The notes beneath the pieces were generated by a model. It was not told the DNA's origin. It did no database searches and worked only from the letters and a program-made list of their open reading frames with translations. This document shows, piece by piece, positions 17,689-26,789 of a DNA stretch of 64,000 nt. This DNA is from Pseudomonas izuensis (GTDB lineage Bacteria; Pseudomonadota; Gammaproteobacteria; Pseudomonadales; Pseudomonadaceae), in the NCBI RefSeq assembly GCF_009861505.1, contig NZ_WTFT01000020.1, forward strand, positions 53,539 through 117,538, given 5' to 3'. Both the position numbers and the translations under genes were made by a program. Within the stretch, counting starts at the first letter, position 1. Each line of letters begins with the position of its first letter.

Positions 17689-18216
17689 ATGTTGAATGAC
17701 CCGATTCCACCTCACGTTGACCCGCGCAAATTGGCTGACCGTGGCACCACCCTCCAAGGTGAAATGCTGCTGGCCGATTTGGAGAGACTCTGCGACCCGC
17801 TTTCCGACAATGTCGGTACGGTGCAGGCTAAATTCGTTTTTGAACGAGATGAACGTAAATCTGTGGTCATCCACAGCTTTATCGACACTGAAGTCAAAAT
17901 GGTTTGCCAGCGTTGTCTTGAGCTGGTCACCCTGCCGATCCATAGCGAATGCAGTTATGCTGTGGTGAAGGAGGGTGCGAATACCCAGTCGTTGCCGAAA
18001 GGTTATGACGTGCTGGAACTGGGCGAAGATCCATTGGATCTGCAGTCACTGATCGAGGAGGAGCTTCTGCTCGCCTTGCCCATTGTGCCTGCTCATCATC
18101 CGGAAGAATGCCAGCAGCCGGCGGGAGCAGATGAGCCCGAACCGAGCGAGGACGAGGTAACGCGGTCCAACCCGTTCAGTGTATTGGCGCAGTTAAAGCG
18201 TGACCCAAACGTTTAG
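17689..18216 (+). CDS. yceD: YceD (DUF177) 23S rRNA accumulation protein
   Basis: 175 residues starting MLNDPIPPHVDPRKLADRG. A CQRCLE motif near residue 75 and the ILALP-like segment LLLALPIVPAHH are typical of YceD. The family is needed for normal 23S rRNA levels in E. coli and is almost always next to rpmF, as here. The start codon lies about 10 bases after the -10 box of a strong promoter, so the mRNA is nearly leaderless and has no room for a Shine-Dalgarno site. An alternative is that the true start is internal, but no later ATG preserves the family N-terminus. Confidence 0.9.
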   Translation: MLNDPIPPHVDPRKLADRGTTLQGEMLLADLERLCDPLSDNVGTVQAKFVFERDERKSVVIHSFIDTEVKMVCQRCLELVTLPIHSECSYAVVKEGANTQSLPKGYDVLELGEDPLDLQSLIEEELLLALPIVPAHHPEECQQPAGADEPEPSEDEVTRSNPFSVLAQLKRDPNV

Positions 18217-18229
18217 GAGTTAATCAATT

Positions 18230-18412
18230 ATGGCTGTTCAGCAGAACAAAAAATCCCGCTCTGCCCGTGACATGCGCCGTTCGCACGACGCTCTCGAGGC
18301 TAGCACCCTGTCTGTAGAAAAAACCACCGGTGAAGTTCACCTGCGTCACCACGTATCGCCAGAAGGCGTATACCGTGGCCGTAAAGTGATCGACAAGGGC
18401 GCTGACGAGTAA
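18230..18412 (+). CDS. rpmF: 50S ribosomal protein L32
   Basis: 60 residues, [20 protein letters not shown], the classic L32 N-terminus. It is basic and of standard length. AGGAG lies 11 bases ahead of the ATG. It stands between yceD and plsX, the universal proteobacterial order that links ribosome and lipid synthesis. No zinc-ribbon cysteines are present, so this is the zinc-free form. Confidence 0.98.
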
Positions 18413-18416
18413 TCAC

Positions 18417-19427
18417 TTGTCCGCTCAAGTCATCGCGATTGACGCAATGGGCGGGGACTTCGGTCCCCGCAGCATTGTTCAGGCCAGCATTGCTTGTCTA
18501 TCTGCTACGCCCTCGTTGCATCTGACCCTCGTCGGTCAACCCTCCCTCCTTGAAGAATTGATCGCTGGCCAATCGGCTGTGGATCGCGCGCGCCTGTCGA
18601 TTGCACCGGCGTCCGAAGTCATCACCATGGATGAAAAGCCTGCGCAGGCCCTGCGCGGAAAGCCCGACTCGTCGATGCGCGTGGCGCTTGAGTTGTTGCG
18701 CGATGGCAAGGTCCAGGCCATTGTCAGTGCCGGCAATACCGGGGCATTGATGGCGCTGTCGCGATTCGTGCTCAAGACCCTGCCGGGGATCGATCGGCCG
18801 GCCATGGTCGCAGCGATTCCGACGCAGAAGGGTTATTGCCAGTTGCTCGATCTGGGTGCCAACGTCGATTGCAGTGCCGAGCATCTGCTGCAGTTTGCGG
18901 TGATGGGCTCGGTTGCCGCGGAAACCCTGGGCATCGTTCGTCCGCGCGTGGCATTGCTGAACATCGGCACCGAAGACATCAAAGGCAACCAGCAGGTCAA
19001 GCTGGCTGCAACCTTGCTGCAACGCGCACGTGGTATCAACTACATCGGATTCGTCGAAGGTGACGGTTTGTACCGCGGCGAGGCGGATGTGGTGGTGTGC
19101 GACGGTTTTGTTGGCAACATCCTGCTCAAATCCAGCGAGGGGCTGGCGACCATGATTGCCGGGCGCATCGAGGCGTTATTCAAGAAGAGCCTGCCATCGC
19201 GCATGGTTGGTGCATTGGCCTTGCCGCTGATGAAGCGTCTGCAGGCCGACCTGGCGCCTGCGCGGCATAACGGTGCCAGCTTCCTCGGTTTGCAGGGTAT
19301 CGTCGTAAAAAGCCACGGTTCTGCCGGGGTACAGGGGTTTCAGAGTGCAATTTCCCGTGCCTTGATCGAGATTCAGGAAAACCTGCCGCAGCGTATTCAC
19401 GGTCGTCTGGAGGATTTGTTGCTTTAG
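18417..19427 (+). CDS. plsX: Phosphate acyltransferase PlsX
   Basis: 336 residues from a TTG start at 18417, four bases after the rpmF stop (SAQVIAIDAMGGDFGPRS). DAMGGD at the N-terminus, NTGALM near 103 and the C-terminal HGSAGVQGF are family markers. PlsX makes acyl-phosphate from acyl-ACP, the first step of PlsX/PlsY phospholipid synthesis, as a peripheral membrane enzyme. The usual next gene fabH is missing here; fabD follows after about 125 bases, as I recall for other Pseudomonas. Confidence 0.96.
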   Translation: MSAQVIAIDAMGGDFGPRSIVQASIACLSATPSLHLTLVGQPSLLEELIAGQSAVDRARLSIAPASEVITMDEKPAQALRGKPDSSMRVALELLRDGKVQAIVSAGNTGALMALSRFVLKTLPGIDRPAMVAAIPTQKGYCQLLDLGANVDCSAEHLLQFAVMGSVAAETLGIVRPRVALLNIGTEDIKGNQQVKLAATLLQRARGINYIGFVEGDGLYRGEADVVVCDGFVGNILLKSSEGLATMIAGRIEALFKKSLPSRMVGALALPLMKRLQADLAPARHNGASFLGLQGIVVKSHGSAGVQGFQSAISRALIEIQENLPQRIHGRLEDLLL

Positions 19428-19553
19428 GCGTTTTCGTCGGACAATGCTTAAATGTGACCGCTCAATTCATTTGGCCATCCAACTGTCAGTTTCTTGCGTC
19501 CCCCCAAGCGGGACGTCAATTCTCCGACGACAAGATCATTAGGGGCTTGTTAC

Positions 19554-20492
19554 ATGTCTGCTTCCCTCGCATTCGTCTTTCCAGGACAGGGTTCGCAGTC
19601 CCTCGGCATGCTGGCCGAGTTGGGCGCGCAACATCCGGTTGTCCTCGAAACATTCAAAGAAGCTTCCGATGCTCTGGGTTACGACCTGTGGGCACTGACC
19701 CAACAAGGGCCGGAAGAGCAGCTCAATCAAACCGATAAAACCCAGCCGGCCATCCTGACCGCCTCGATCGCCCTGTGGCGCTTGTGGCTGGCCGAAGGTG
19801 GCGCGCGCCCGGCTTACGTTGCCGGTCACAGCCTGGGTGAATACAGCGCACTGGTCGCGGCAGGCAGTCTGAGCCTGGGCGATGCGGTGAAGCTGGTCGA
19901 ACGCCGTGGTCAACTGATGCAGGAAGCCGTACCGGCCGGACAAGGCGGCATGGCTGCCATCCTGGGGCTGGAGGATGCCGACGTCCTGGCGGCCTGCGCC
20001 GAAGCGGCGCAAGGTGACGTGGTCAGTGCCGTCAACTTCAACTCCCCGGGCCAAGTGGTTATTGCCGGTGCCAAGGCTGCGGTCGAGCGCGCCATCGAAG
20101 GCTGCAAGGCTCGTGGTGCAAAGCGCGCCATGCCGTTGCCTGTCAGCGTGCCATCCCATTGTGAATTGATGCGTCCGGCGGCCGAGCGTTTCGCCGAATC
20201 CATCGCCGCCATCGACTGGCAAGCGCCGCAGATTCCTGTGGTACAGAACGTCAGCGCCGATGTGCCGGCCGATCTGGAAACCCTCAAGCGTGACCTGCTC
20301 GAGCAGCTTTACAAGCCTGTTCGCTGGGTCGAATCGGTCCAGGCGCTGGCAGCCAAAGGCGCGACCAATCTGGTCGAGTGCGGCCCTGGCAAAGTGCTGG
20401 CAGGCCTGAACAAACGCTGCGCCGATGGCGTATCGACTTCCAATCTCAATACCCCAGACGCTTTCGCTGCCGCCCGCGCAGCGCTGGCCTGA
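19554..20492 (+). CDS. fabD: Malonyl-CoA:ACP transacylase
   Basis: 312 residues from the ATG at 19554, preceded by AGGGG; the frame is open another 20 codons upstream without family similarity. FVFPGQGSQS near the start, the nucleophile serine in AGHSLGEYSALVAAG (near 92), and the catalytic histidine in VPSHCELM (near 200) are intact. It loads malonyl groups onto ACP for fatty-acid elongation in the cytoplasm. fabG follows after 16 bases. Confidence 0.98.
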   Translation: MSASLAFVFPGQGSQSLGMLAELGAQHPVVLETFKEASDALGYDLWALTQQGPEEQLNQTDKTQPAILTASIALWRLWLAEGGARPAYVAGHSLGEYSALVAAGSLSLGDAVKLVERRGQLMQEAVPAGQGGMAAILGLEDADVLAACAEAAQGDVVSAVNFNSPGQVVIAGAKAAVERAIEGCKARGAKRAMPLPVSVPSHCELMRPAAERFAESIAAIDWQAPQIPVVQNVSADVPADLETLKRDLLEQLYKPVRWVESVQALAAKGATNLVECGPGKVLAGLNKRCADGVSTSNLNTPDAFAAARAALA

Positions 20493-20508
20493 ATCAGGAG
20501 AAACTTGC

Positions 20509-21249
20509 ATGAGTCTGCAAGGTAAAGTTGCACTGGTCACCGGTGCGAGCCGCGGTATCGGCCAGGCTATCGCTCTGGAACTGGGTCGTCAGGGTGCCAT
20601 CGTTGTCGGCACCGCGACCTCTGCCTCGGGTGCCGAGCGCATTGCCGCCACCCTCAAGGAAAACGGCATTCAGGGCACTGGCCTGGAGCTCAATGTCACC
20701 AGCGACGAATCCGTGTCGGCTGTGCTGGCGAGCATCCAGGAGCAGTTCGGTGCACCGGCGATCCTGGTGAATAACGCCGGTATCACCCGCGATAACCTGA
20801 TGATGCGCATGAAAGACGACGAATGGTATGACGTCGTCGATACCAACCTGAACAGTCTGTATCGCCTGTCCAAGGGTGTTTTGCGCGGTATGACCAAGGC
20901 CCGTTGGGGACGAATTATCAGTATTGGTTCGGTTGTGGGTGCCATGGGCAACGCAGGCCAAGTAAACTATGCCGCCGCCAAGGCCGGTCTGGAAGGTTTC
21001 AGCCGTGCGCTGGCACGTGAAGTCGGTTCGCGTTCGATTACGGTCAACTCGGTGACCCCAGGGTTCATCGACACCGATATGACTCGCGAACTGCCGGAAG
21101 CGCAGCGTGAAGCCTTGCAGACGCAGATTCCGCTGGGTCGTCTGGGGCAAGCTCAAGAAATCGCCTCTGTGGTCGCTTTTCTTGCATCCGACGGTGCAGC
21201 CTACGTGACCGGGGCTACAATCCCGGTGAACGGCGGGATGTACATGTAA
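20509..21249 (+). CDS. fabG: 3-oxoacyl-ACP reductase
   Basis: 246 residues from the ATG at 20509 with CAGGAG upstream. It is a short-chain dehydrogenase: cofactor loop TGASRGIG (residues 12-19), NNAG near 88, and the catalytic triad with SVVG and YAAAK (near 150). Uses NADPH to reduce 3-ketoacyl-ACP. The C-terminus (GATIPVNGGMYM) is the FabG standard. It is followed by a separate promoter region for acpP. Confidence 0.98.
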   Translation: MSLQGKVALVTGASRGIGQAIALELGRQGAIVVGTATSASGAERIAATLKENGIQGTGLELNVTSDESVSAVLASIQEQFGAPAILVNNAGITRDNLMMRMKDDEWYDVVDTNLNSLYRLSKGVLRGMTKARWGRIISIGSVVGAMGNAGQVNYAAAKAGLEGFSRALAREVGSRSITVNSVTPGFIDTDMTRELPEAQREALQTQIPLGRLGQAQEIASVVAFLASDGAAYVTGATIPVNGGMYM

Positions 21250-21365
21250 GTTAAATGTGACGGATTGCTTCAAAAAAATGTCATACGAGCTGTCTAAAAT
21301 CCGTTATAAAGCTGCAATCTATTTATAGGCAGAGGGTCACCGGGTTTGAGGAGTGAAGCTTTCAG

Positions 21366-21393
21366 TTGAAAAGCTGAAAAGTCTTTCTATACA
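21366..21393 (+). promoter_or_regulatory. Promoter for acpP
   Basis: TTGAAA (21366-21371), a 16-base spacer and TATACA (21388-21393) lie in the 196-base gap after fabG. The expected start is near 21400, giving a leader of about 46 bases that contains the RgsA-complementary site. Confidence 0.6.
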
Positions 21394-21423
21394 CTTACCC
21401 ACTGGCCAGCTGCCTGAATTTGT

Positions 21424-21448
21424 CCATTAGGAGTGAAAACAAGGTATG
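21424..21448 (+). promoter_or_regulatory. acpP ribosome-binding site and start codon, complementary to RgsA
   Basis: CCATTAGGAGT, then GAAAACAA and GGTATG, includes the Shine-Dalgarno AGGAG and the ATG. The RgsA RNA encoded near 28.0 kb carries the reverse complement with one single-base bulge on each strand and one G-U pair. Binding would block ribosome entry. Confidence 0.7.
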
Positions 21449-21682
21449 AGCACCATCGAAGAGCGCGTCAAGAAAATCGTTGCCGAGCAACTGGGCGTTA
21501 AAGAAGAAGAAGTGGTCAACACCGCTTCCTTCGTTGAAGACCTGGGTGCTGACTCCCTTGACACCGTTGAGCTGGTGATGGCTCTGGAAGAGGAATTCGA
21601 GACCGAAATCCCTGACGAAGAAGCCGAGAAGATCACTACTGTACAAGCTGCTATCGATTACGTTACTGCCCACCAGGCGTAA
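21446..21682 (+). CDS. acpP: Acyl carrier protein
   Basis: 78 residues, strongly acidic. The phosphopantetheine attachment serine is in LGADSLDTVEL (Ser near residue 38), helix II is the canonical ELVMALEEEF. AcpP carries growing acyl chains for fatty acid, lipid A and other syntheses. The start is fixed by AGGAG (21429-21433) and the family N-terminus MSTIEERVKKIV. Own promoter upstream and terminator downstream suggest mostly monocistronic, high-level expression, with post-transcriptional repression by RgsA. Confidence 0.99.
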   Translation: MSTIEERVKKIVAEQLGVKEEEVVNTASFVEDLGADSLDTVELVMALEEEFETEIPDEEAEKITTVQAAIDYVTAHQA

Positions 21683-21711
21683 TAGTTTGTAATCGTTGCT
21701 CGCTGTCATGG

Positions 21712-21746
21712 AAAAACCGCACTGCCACATGGCGTGCGGTTTTTTC
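21712..21746 (+). terminator. Intrinsic terminator after acpP
   Basis: AAAAACCGCAC pairs with GTGCGGTTTTT around an 11-base loop and runs into a T tract. Confidence 0.88.
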
Positions 21747-21790
21747 TTTAGGCCTGATGCAAAGTCGTCATTTGAAAAAAGGAGAGTGCT

Positions 21791-23035
21791 GTGTCGCGTA
21801 GACGCGTCGTAGTCACCGGTATGGGTATGTTGTCGCCACTGGGCACGGATGTGCCGAGCAGTTGGCAGGGCATTCTGGCTGGCCGCAGTGGCATTGGTCT
21901 GATCGAACACACCGACCTTTCTGCCTATTCCACCCGTTTTGGCGGCTCGGTAAAGGGCTTCAATGTCGAGGAATACCTGTCGGTCAAGGAAGCTCGCAAA
22001 CTCGACCTGTTCATTCAATACGGTCTGGCCGCAGGCTTTCAGGCAGTACGCAATGCCGGTCTGGAGGTCACCGACGCCAACCGTGAGCGCATCGGCGTTG
22101 CCATGGGTTCGGGTATCGGCGGCCTGACCAATATCGAAGAAACCAGCCGCACGCTGCACGAGACCGGTCCACGACGGATTTCTCCTTTCTTCGTGCCTGG
22201 CTCGATCATCAATATGATTTCCGGCTTCCTGTCGATCCATCTGGGGGCACAGGGGCCCAACTACGCCATCGCCACGGCTTGTACCACCGGTACACACTGC
22301 ATTGGCATGGCAGCCCGCAACATCATGTACGACGAAGCCGACGTGATGATTGCCGGCGGTGCCGAGATGGCGGCTTGCGGTCTGGGCATGGGCGGCTTCG
22401 GTGCCTCCCGTGCACTGTCGACCCGTAACGACGAGCCAACCCGTGCCAGCCGTCCATGGGACAAGGGCCGTGATGGCTTCGTGCTGTCCGATGGCGCCGG
22501 TGCGCTGGTTCTGGAAGAGCTGGAACACGCCAAGGCCCGCGGCGCGACCATCTATGCCGAGCTGATTGGCTTTGGCACCAGTGGTGACGCCTACCACATG
22601 ACTTCGCCGCCAGCCGATGGCGCGGGTGCTGCACGTTGCATCACCAATGCCTTGCGCGATGCGAAGATCAATGGCGATCAAGTGCAATACGTTAATGCCC
22701 ACGGCACTTCGACCCCTGCCGGCGACCTCGCCGAAGCCCAGGCGATCAAGACCGTGTTCGGCGAACACGCCTACAAGCTGGCCGTCAGTTCGACCAAGTC
22801 CATGACCGGTCACCTGTTGGGTGCGGCGGGCGCCGTCGAAGCGATCTTCAGCGTGCTGGCGATCAACAGCCAGGTAGCGCCACCGACCATCAACCTTGAT
22901 GAGCCGGACGAAGGCTGTGATCTCGATTTCGTGCCGCACACTGCGCGCAACATGGACATCGACGTGGTCCTGTCCAACTCCTTCGGATTTGGCGGCACCA
23001 ACGGCTCGCTGGTGTTCCGTCGGTTCGCAGGCTGA
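21791..23035 (+). CDS. fabF: 3-oxoacyl-ACP synthase II
   Basis: 414 residues from a GTG start with AGGAGAG eight bases ahead. The condensing-enzyme triad is visible: the nucleophile cysteine in IATACTTGTH (near 163), histidine in NAHGTSTPAGD (near 305) and histidine in TKSMTGHLLGAAG (near 342). The C-terminal SNSFGFGGTN is standard. It elongates acyl-ACP, including palmitoleoyl to cis-vaccenoyl. The stop overlaps the pabC ATG by one base. Confidence 0.98.
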   Translation: MSRRRVVVTGMGMLSPLGTDVPSSWQGILAGRSGIGLIEHTDLSAYSTRFGGSVKGFNVEEYLSVKEARKLDLFIQYGLAAGFQAVRNAGLEVTDANRERIGVAMGSGIGGLTNIEETSRTLHETGPRRISPFFVPGSIINMISGFLSIHLGAQGPNYAIATACTTGTHCIGMAARNIMYDEADVMIAGGAEMAACGLGMGGFGASRALSTRNDEPTRASRPWDKGRDGFVLSDGAGALVLEELEHAKARGATIYAELIGFGTSGDAYHMTSPPADGAGAARCITNALRDAKINGDQVQYVNAHGTSTPAGDLAEAQAIKTVFGEHAYKLAVSSTKSMTGHLLGAAGAVEAIFSVLAINSQVAPPTINLDEPDEGCDLDFVPHTARNMDIDVVLSNSFGFGGTNGSLVFRRFAG

Positions 23036-23850
23036 TGGACAGCTGGGTCGACGGTCAGCCGGCTGACGCTTTGTCGCTGAAGGATCGCGGCCTGGCTTAC
23101 GGTGATGGTCTGTTCGAGACTATTGCCGTGCATGAAGGCTTTCCAGTCCTGCTGGATCGTCATATGGTTCGGCTGGCCAGGGGCTGCCGGCGGTTGGCAA
23201 TCAATCTGGATCATGCTGCTGTGGTCGCGGAAGTGTTGACCTATGCCGAGCAACTGAACGAAGGTGTGCTCAAATTGATCGTTACCCGCAGCGACAGCCT
23301 GCGCGGCTACGCTTTCGATCCTTCGGCCCCGGCCCGTCGTATCCTGTCGGGCAATCCTCCTGCGGTTTACCCGGCTGCCCATGCAGAGCAGGGCATTCGC
23401 CTGTTCCCGTGCATCACACGACTTTCCATTCAACCCCTGCTCGCCGGGCTCAAGCACTTGAACCGTCTTGAACAGGTGATGGCGCGCGCCGAATGGCAGG
23501 ACACCGAACATGCCGAAGGCTTGATGCTCGATCAGGCCGGTCGCGTGATCGAGGGCGTGTTCAGTAACCTGTTCATGGTGCGTGACGGCGTGTTGATCAC
23601 AGCGGATTTGAGCTGCTGCGGTGTAGAAGGTGTGATGCGTGCCGAGTTATTGTCTCAGGCCGAATCTTTGGGCATCCCCATACAAGTCACCGATATCACG
23701 CTTGAGCAGCTGCAAGGCGCTGACGAAGTCTTTGTCTGCAACAGTGTGTATGGCGTTTGGCCGGTGCATGCCTATGCCGCACTGAGCTGGCCGGTTGGGC
23801 CGCTCACCCGTAAACTCCAAACCATTGCCCGCGCGCTACTGGATGCTTGA
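23035..23850 (+). CDS. pabC: Aminodeoxychorismate lyase
   Basis: 271 residues, a fold-type IV PLP enzyme. RGLAYGDGLFETI near the N-terminus, the PLP lysine in LAGLKHLNRLEQV (near 142) and the EGVFSNLF segment (near 177) identify it. It releases pyruvate from 4-amino-4-deoxychorismate to give p-aminobenzoate for folate. Gene order fabF-pabC-mltG-tmk-holB is conserved in gamma-proteobacteria and mixes lipid, folate, wall and replication functions. Confidence 0.95.
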   Translation: MDSWVDGQPADALSLKDRGLAYGDGLFETIAVHEGFPVLLDRHMVRLARGCRRLAINLDHAAVVAEVLTYAEQLNEGVLKLIVTRSDSLRGYAFDPSAPARRILSGNPPAVYPAAHAEQGIRLFPCITRLSIQPLLAGLKHLNRLEQVMARAEWQDTEHAEGLMLDQAGRVIEGVFSNLFMVRDGVLITADLSCCGVEGVMRAELLSQAESLGIPIQVTDITLEQLQGADEVFVCNSVYGVWPVHAYAALSWPVGPLTRKLQTIARALLDA

Positions 23851-23853
23851 TAC

Positions 23854-25116
23854 GTGAGACGTAAATTCTTGCTGCTGCTGGAAACCGGACTGGTTCTGGC
23901 GGGGCTGATGTTGGGCGCTTCCGCCTGGAAAATTCATTCGGCGCTGGTCCAGCCGCTGAACATTACTCAGGAAAAGCTGCTGGAGGTGCCCAAAGGCACC
24001 ACGCCGAATCGCACTTTTCTGCGACTCGAAGCCGATGGCGTCATCAAGGACGCTTTCTGGTTGCGGGTGTACTGGCGTTTCAACCTGCCTAAACAACCAC
24101 TCCACAGCGGCGAATACCGCATGGTTCCCGGCATGACCGTCGAAGGTCTGATCGAACTGTGGAAGCGTGGGGAAATGGTGCAGTACAGCGTGACCCTGGT
24201 CGAGGGCTGGAATTTCCATCAGGTCCGTGCAGCCCTGGCCAAAGAGGAAAAGCTCGAGCATACCCTTGCCGGCTTGAGCGACAGCCAGGTCATGGACAAG
24301 CTCGGCCACACCGGGATTTTCCCCGAGGGGCGATTCTTCCCCGACACTTACCGCTTCGTGCGTGGCATGACCGACGCCGAGTTGCTGAAAACAGCCTACG
24401 ACCGCCTCGACGAAGTGCTTGCCAAGGAATGGGATCAGCGCTCGGCCGATGTGCCGTACACGGAACCCTATCAAGCGCTGATCATGGCCTCGCTGGTGGA
24501 GAAGGAAACCGGCGTGCCGCAGGAGCGTGGGCAGATTGCCGGCGTGTTCGTGCGGCGCATGGCTATCGGCATGCTGTTGCAGACCGATCCGACGGTGATC
24601 TACGGCCTCGGTGATCGATACAGCGGAAAGTTGACTCGCGCGCATCTCAAGGAGCCGACGCCGTACAACACTTATGTGATTGCCGGTCTGCCGCCAACCC
24701 CGATTGCGATGGTCGGTCGCGAGGCGATTCATGCGGCGCTGAATCCGGTGGCGGGCAACAGCCTTTATTTCGTGGCGCGTGGCGATGGCAGCCATGTGTT
24801 CTCCGATGACCTGGACGCCCATAACAACGCTGTGCGAGAGTTCCAGCTCAAGCGCCGCGCCGATTATCGCTCCAGCCCGGCGCCGGTCACCGCACCTGAA
24901 ACACCGCAAACCCCGGCTGAGGAATCCCGGGTTGGGGGGGCCGAATCCCAGGCGCCGCAAACTCAGGCTGAACAGGATCAGACACCGATCCCGGCCGCTT
25001 CGCCCGATACCGCGCCCGAGGCTCTGCCGTCGGTACCGCCGCAAGAACCCGCGCCTGAACCTGCACCTGCGTCCGCCCCCGAGCCGGAAGCAAACACCCC
25101 GAAAAGCCCGCAATGA
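23854..25116 (+). CDS. mltG: Endolytic murein transglycosylase MltG
   Basis: 420 residues from a GTG start three bases after pabC. One N-terminal membrane segment (LLLLETGLVLAGLMLGASAW) anchors a periplasmic YceG domain with a LysM-like part and the catalytic glutamate in ASLVEKETGV (near 219), then LLQTDPTVIYGLG. MltG cuts nascent glycan strands and sets their length. Residues after about 345 are an unusual Pro/Ala/Glu/Gln tail of roughly 75 residues, absent from E. coli MltG; it looks like a disordered extension, not a frameshift, because the downstream spacing is normal. Confidence 0.95.
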   Translation: MRRKFLLLLETGLVLAGLMLGASAWKIHSALVQPLNITQEKLLEVPKGTTPNRTFLRLEADGVIKDAFWLRVYWRFNLPKQPLHSGEYRMVPGMTVEGLIELWKRGEMVQYSVTLVEGWNFHQVRAALAKEEKLEHTLAGLSDSQVMDKLGHTGIFPEGRFFPDTYRFVRGMTDAELLKTAYDRLDEVLAKEWDQRSADVPYTEPYQALIMASLVEKETGVPQERGQIAGVFVRRMAIGMLLQTDPTVIYGLGDRYSGKLTRAHLKEPTPYNTYVIAGLPPTPIAMVGREAIHAALNPVAGNSLYFVARGDGSHVFSDDLDAHNNAVREFQLKRRADYRSSPAPVTAPETPQTPAEESRVGGAESQAPQTQAEQDQTPIPAASPDTAPEALPSVPPQEPAPEPAPASAPEPEANTPKSPQ

Positions 25117-25135
25117 CTCTGACTAAGGACTGCCT

Positions 25136-25768
25136 GTGACTGGCTTGTTTATTACTCTTGAAGGCCCCGAAGGCGCTGGCAAGAGCACCAATCGCGAATA
25201 CCTCGCCGAGCGCCTGCGCGCCGCCGGGATCGAGGTCGTGCTGACCCGCGAACCAGGTGGTACGCCTCTGGCCGAGCGCATCCGCGAAGTGCTGTTGGCG
25301 CCGGTCGACGAAGTGATGAATCCGGACACTGAATTGCTGTTGGTGTTCGCTGCACGTGCCCAGCACCTGGCCGAGGTGATTCGCCCGGCACTGGCCCGCG
25401 GTGCCGTGGTCCTGTGTGATCGGTTTACTGATTCGACCTACGCTTACCAGGGCGGCGGCCGCGGCTTGTCACTGGAACGTATTGCCACGCTGGAAACCTT
25501 CGTTCAGGGCGACCTGCGTCCCGACCTGACCCTGATCTTCGACCTGCCGGTTGAGGTGGGTCTGGCCCGAGCCAGTGCCCGTGGACGCCTGGATCGCTTC
25601 GAATTGGAAGGTCGGGCATTCTTCGATGCCGTGCGCAGTGCCTTCCTCAAGCGTGCGGCGGCAGAGCCGGCACGTTACGTGCTGATCGACGCCGCGCAAC
25701 CGCTGGCACAGGTTCAACAATCCCTGGATGGTTTGTTGCCGCGTCTGCTGGAGTTGACCCGTGGCTGA
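25136..25768 (+). CDS. tmk: Thymidylate kinase
   Basis: 210 residues from a GTG start preceded by AAGGA. The P-loop is LEGPEGAGKST (near 8), followed by the LTREPGGTPLAE substrate loop and DRFTDSTYAYQGGGRG. It phosphorylates dTMP to dTDP in the cytoplasm. Its 3' end overlaps holB by 8 bases, so the two are likely coupled. Confidence 0.97.
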   Translation: MTGLFITLEGPEGAGKSTNREYLAERLRAAGIEVVLTREPGGTPLAERIREVLLAPVDEVMNPDTELLLVFAARAQHLAEVIRPALARGAVVLCDRFTDSTYAYQGGGRGLSLERIATLETFVQGDLRPDLTLIFDLPVEVGLARASARGRLDRFELEGRAFFDAVRSAFLKRAAAEPARYVLIDAAQPLAQVQQSLDGLLPRLLELTRG

Positions 25769-26747
25769 AGCCTATCCCTGGCAGGACGGTTTGTGGCAGC
25801 AGTTGGCCGGTCGTGCGCAGCACGCTCACGCCTATCTGTTGCATGGCCCGGCCGGGATCGGCAAACGGGCGCTGGCCGAGCGCTTGATGGCCAGATTGCT
25901 GTGCCAGCGCCCAACGGCTCAGGGTGCGTGTGGCGAATGTAAATCCTGCCTGTTGCTCAAGGCCGGCAGCCACCCCGATAACTACATTCTGGAACCTGAA
26001 GAGGCCGACAAGGCGATCAAGGTCGATCAGGTTCGCGATCTGGTCAGCTTCGTCGTGCAGACCGCGCAACTGGGCGGGCGCAAGGTGGTGTTGATCGAGC
26101 CCGTAGAGTCGATGAACATCAACGCCGCCAACGCCTTGCTCAAAAGCCTGGAAGAGCCGTCCGGCGATACGGTATTGCTACTGGTCAGCCATCAGCCCAG
26201 TCGTCTGCTGCCGACCATCAAGAGCCGCTGTGTGCAACAGGCTTGCCCGCTGCCGAGTGAGACCATGAGTCTGGCCTGGCTGGCCAAGGCACTGCCGGAC
26301 TGCTCGGAAGAAGAGCGTATCGAATTGCTGACCCTGGCCGCCGGTTCGCCATTGGCCGCCGTCAACCTGCACGCCCAGGGCGTGCGCGAGCAGCGCGCGC
26401 AGGTGGTCGATGGGGTGAAGAAGCTGCTCAAGCAGCAGCAATCACCGACGCAACTGGCCGAAGGTTGGAACGCAATTCCGTTGTTGCTGCTGTTCGACTG
26501 GTTCTGCGATTGGTCGAGCCTGATCCTTCGCTATCAATTGACCCAGGATGAAGAAGGGCTCGGGTTGACGGACATGCGCAAGGTGATTCAATACCTGGCG
26601 CAGAAAACCGGGCAGGATAAGGTCCTGAACATCCAGGACTGGATCCTCGCCCAGCGCCAGAAAGTGCTGAGCAAGGCCAACCTCAATCGGGTGTTGTTGC
26701 TGGAGGCGCTGCTGGTGCAATGGGCGTCTTTGCCTACCCAGAGATAA
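25761..26747 (+). CDS. holB: DNA polymerase III delta' subunit
   Basis: 328 residues from a GTG start. It has a clamp-loader AAA+ fold with the P-loop-like HGPAGIGKRALAE, a zinc-finger CGECKSCLLL (near 55), the SMNINAANALLKSLEEPS segment (near 117) and KSRC sensor. Delta' is the stator of the clamp loader and does not hydrolyse ATP. Position between tmk and a pilZ gene matches the known gene order. Confidence 0.95.
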   Translation: MAEAYPWQDGLWQQLAGRAQHAHAYLLHGPAGIGKRALAERLMARLLCQRPTAQGACGECKSCLLLKAGSHPDNYILEPEEADKAIKVDQVRDLVSFVVQTAQLGGRKVVLIEPVESMNINAANALLKSLEEPSGDTVLLLVSHQPSRLLPTIKSRCVQQACPLPSETMSLAWLAKALPDCSEEERIELLTLAAGSPLAAVNLHAQGVREQRAQVVDGVKKLLKQQQSPTQLAEGWNAIPLLLLFDWFCDWSSLILRYQLTQDEEGLGLTDMRKVIQYLAQKTGQDKVLNIQDWILAQRQKVLSKANLNRVLLLEALLVQWASLPTQR

Positions 26748-26789
26748 CCGTTCACGCCTAGACTCTGAGCATCAGCCGTGGAGGTCAGC

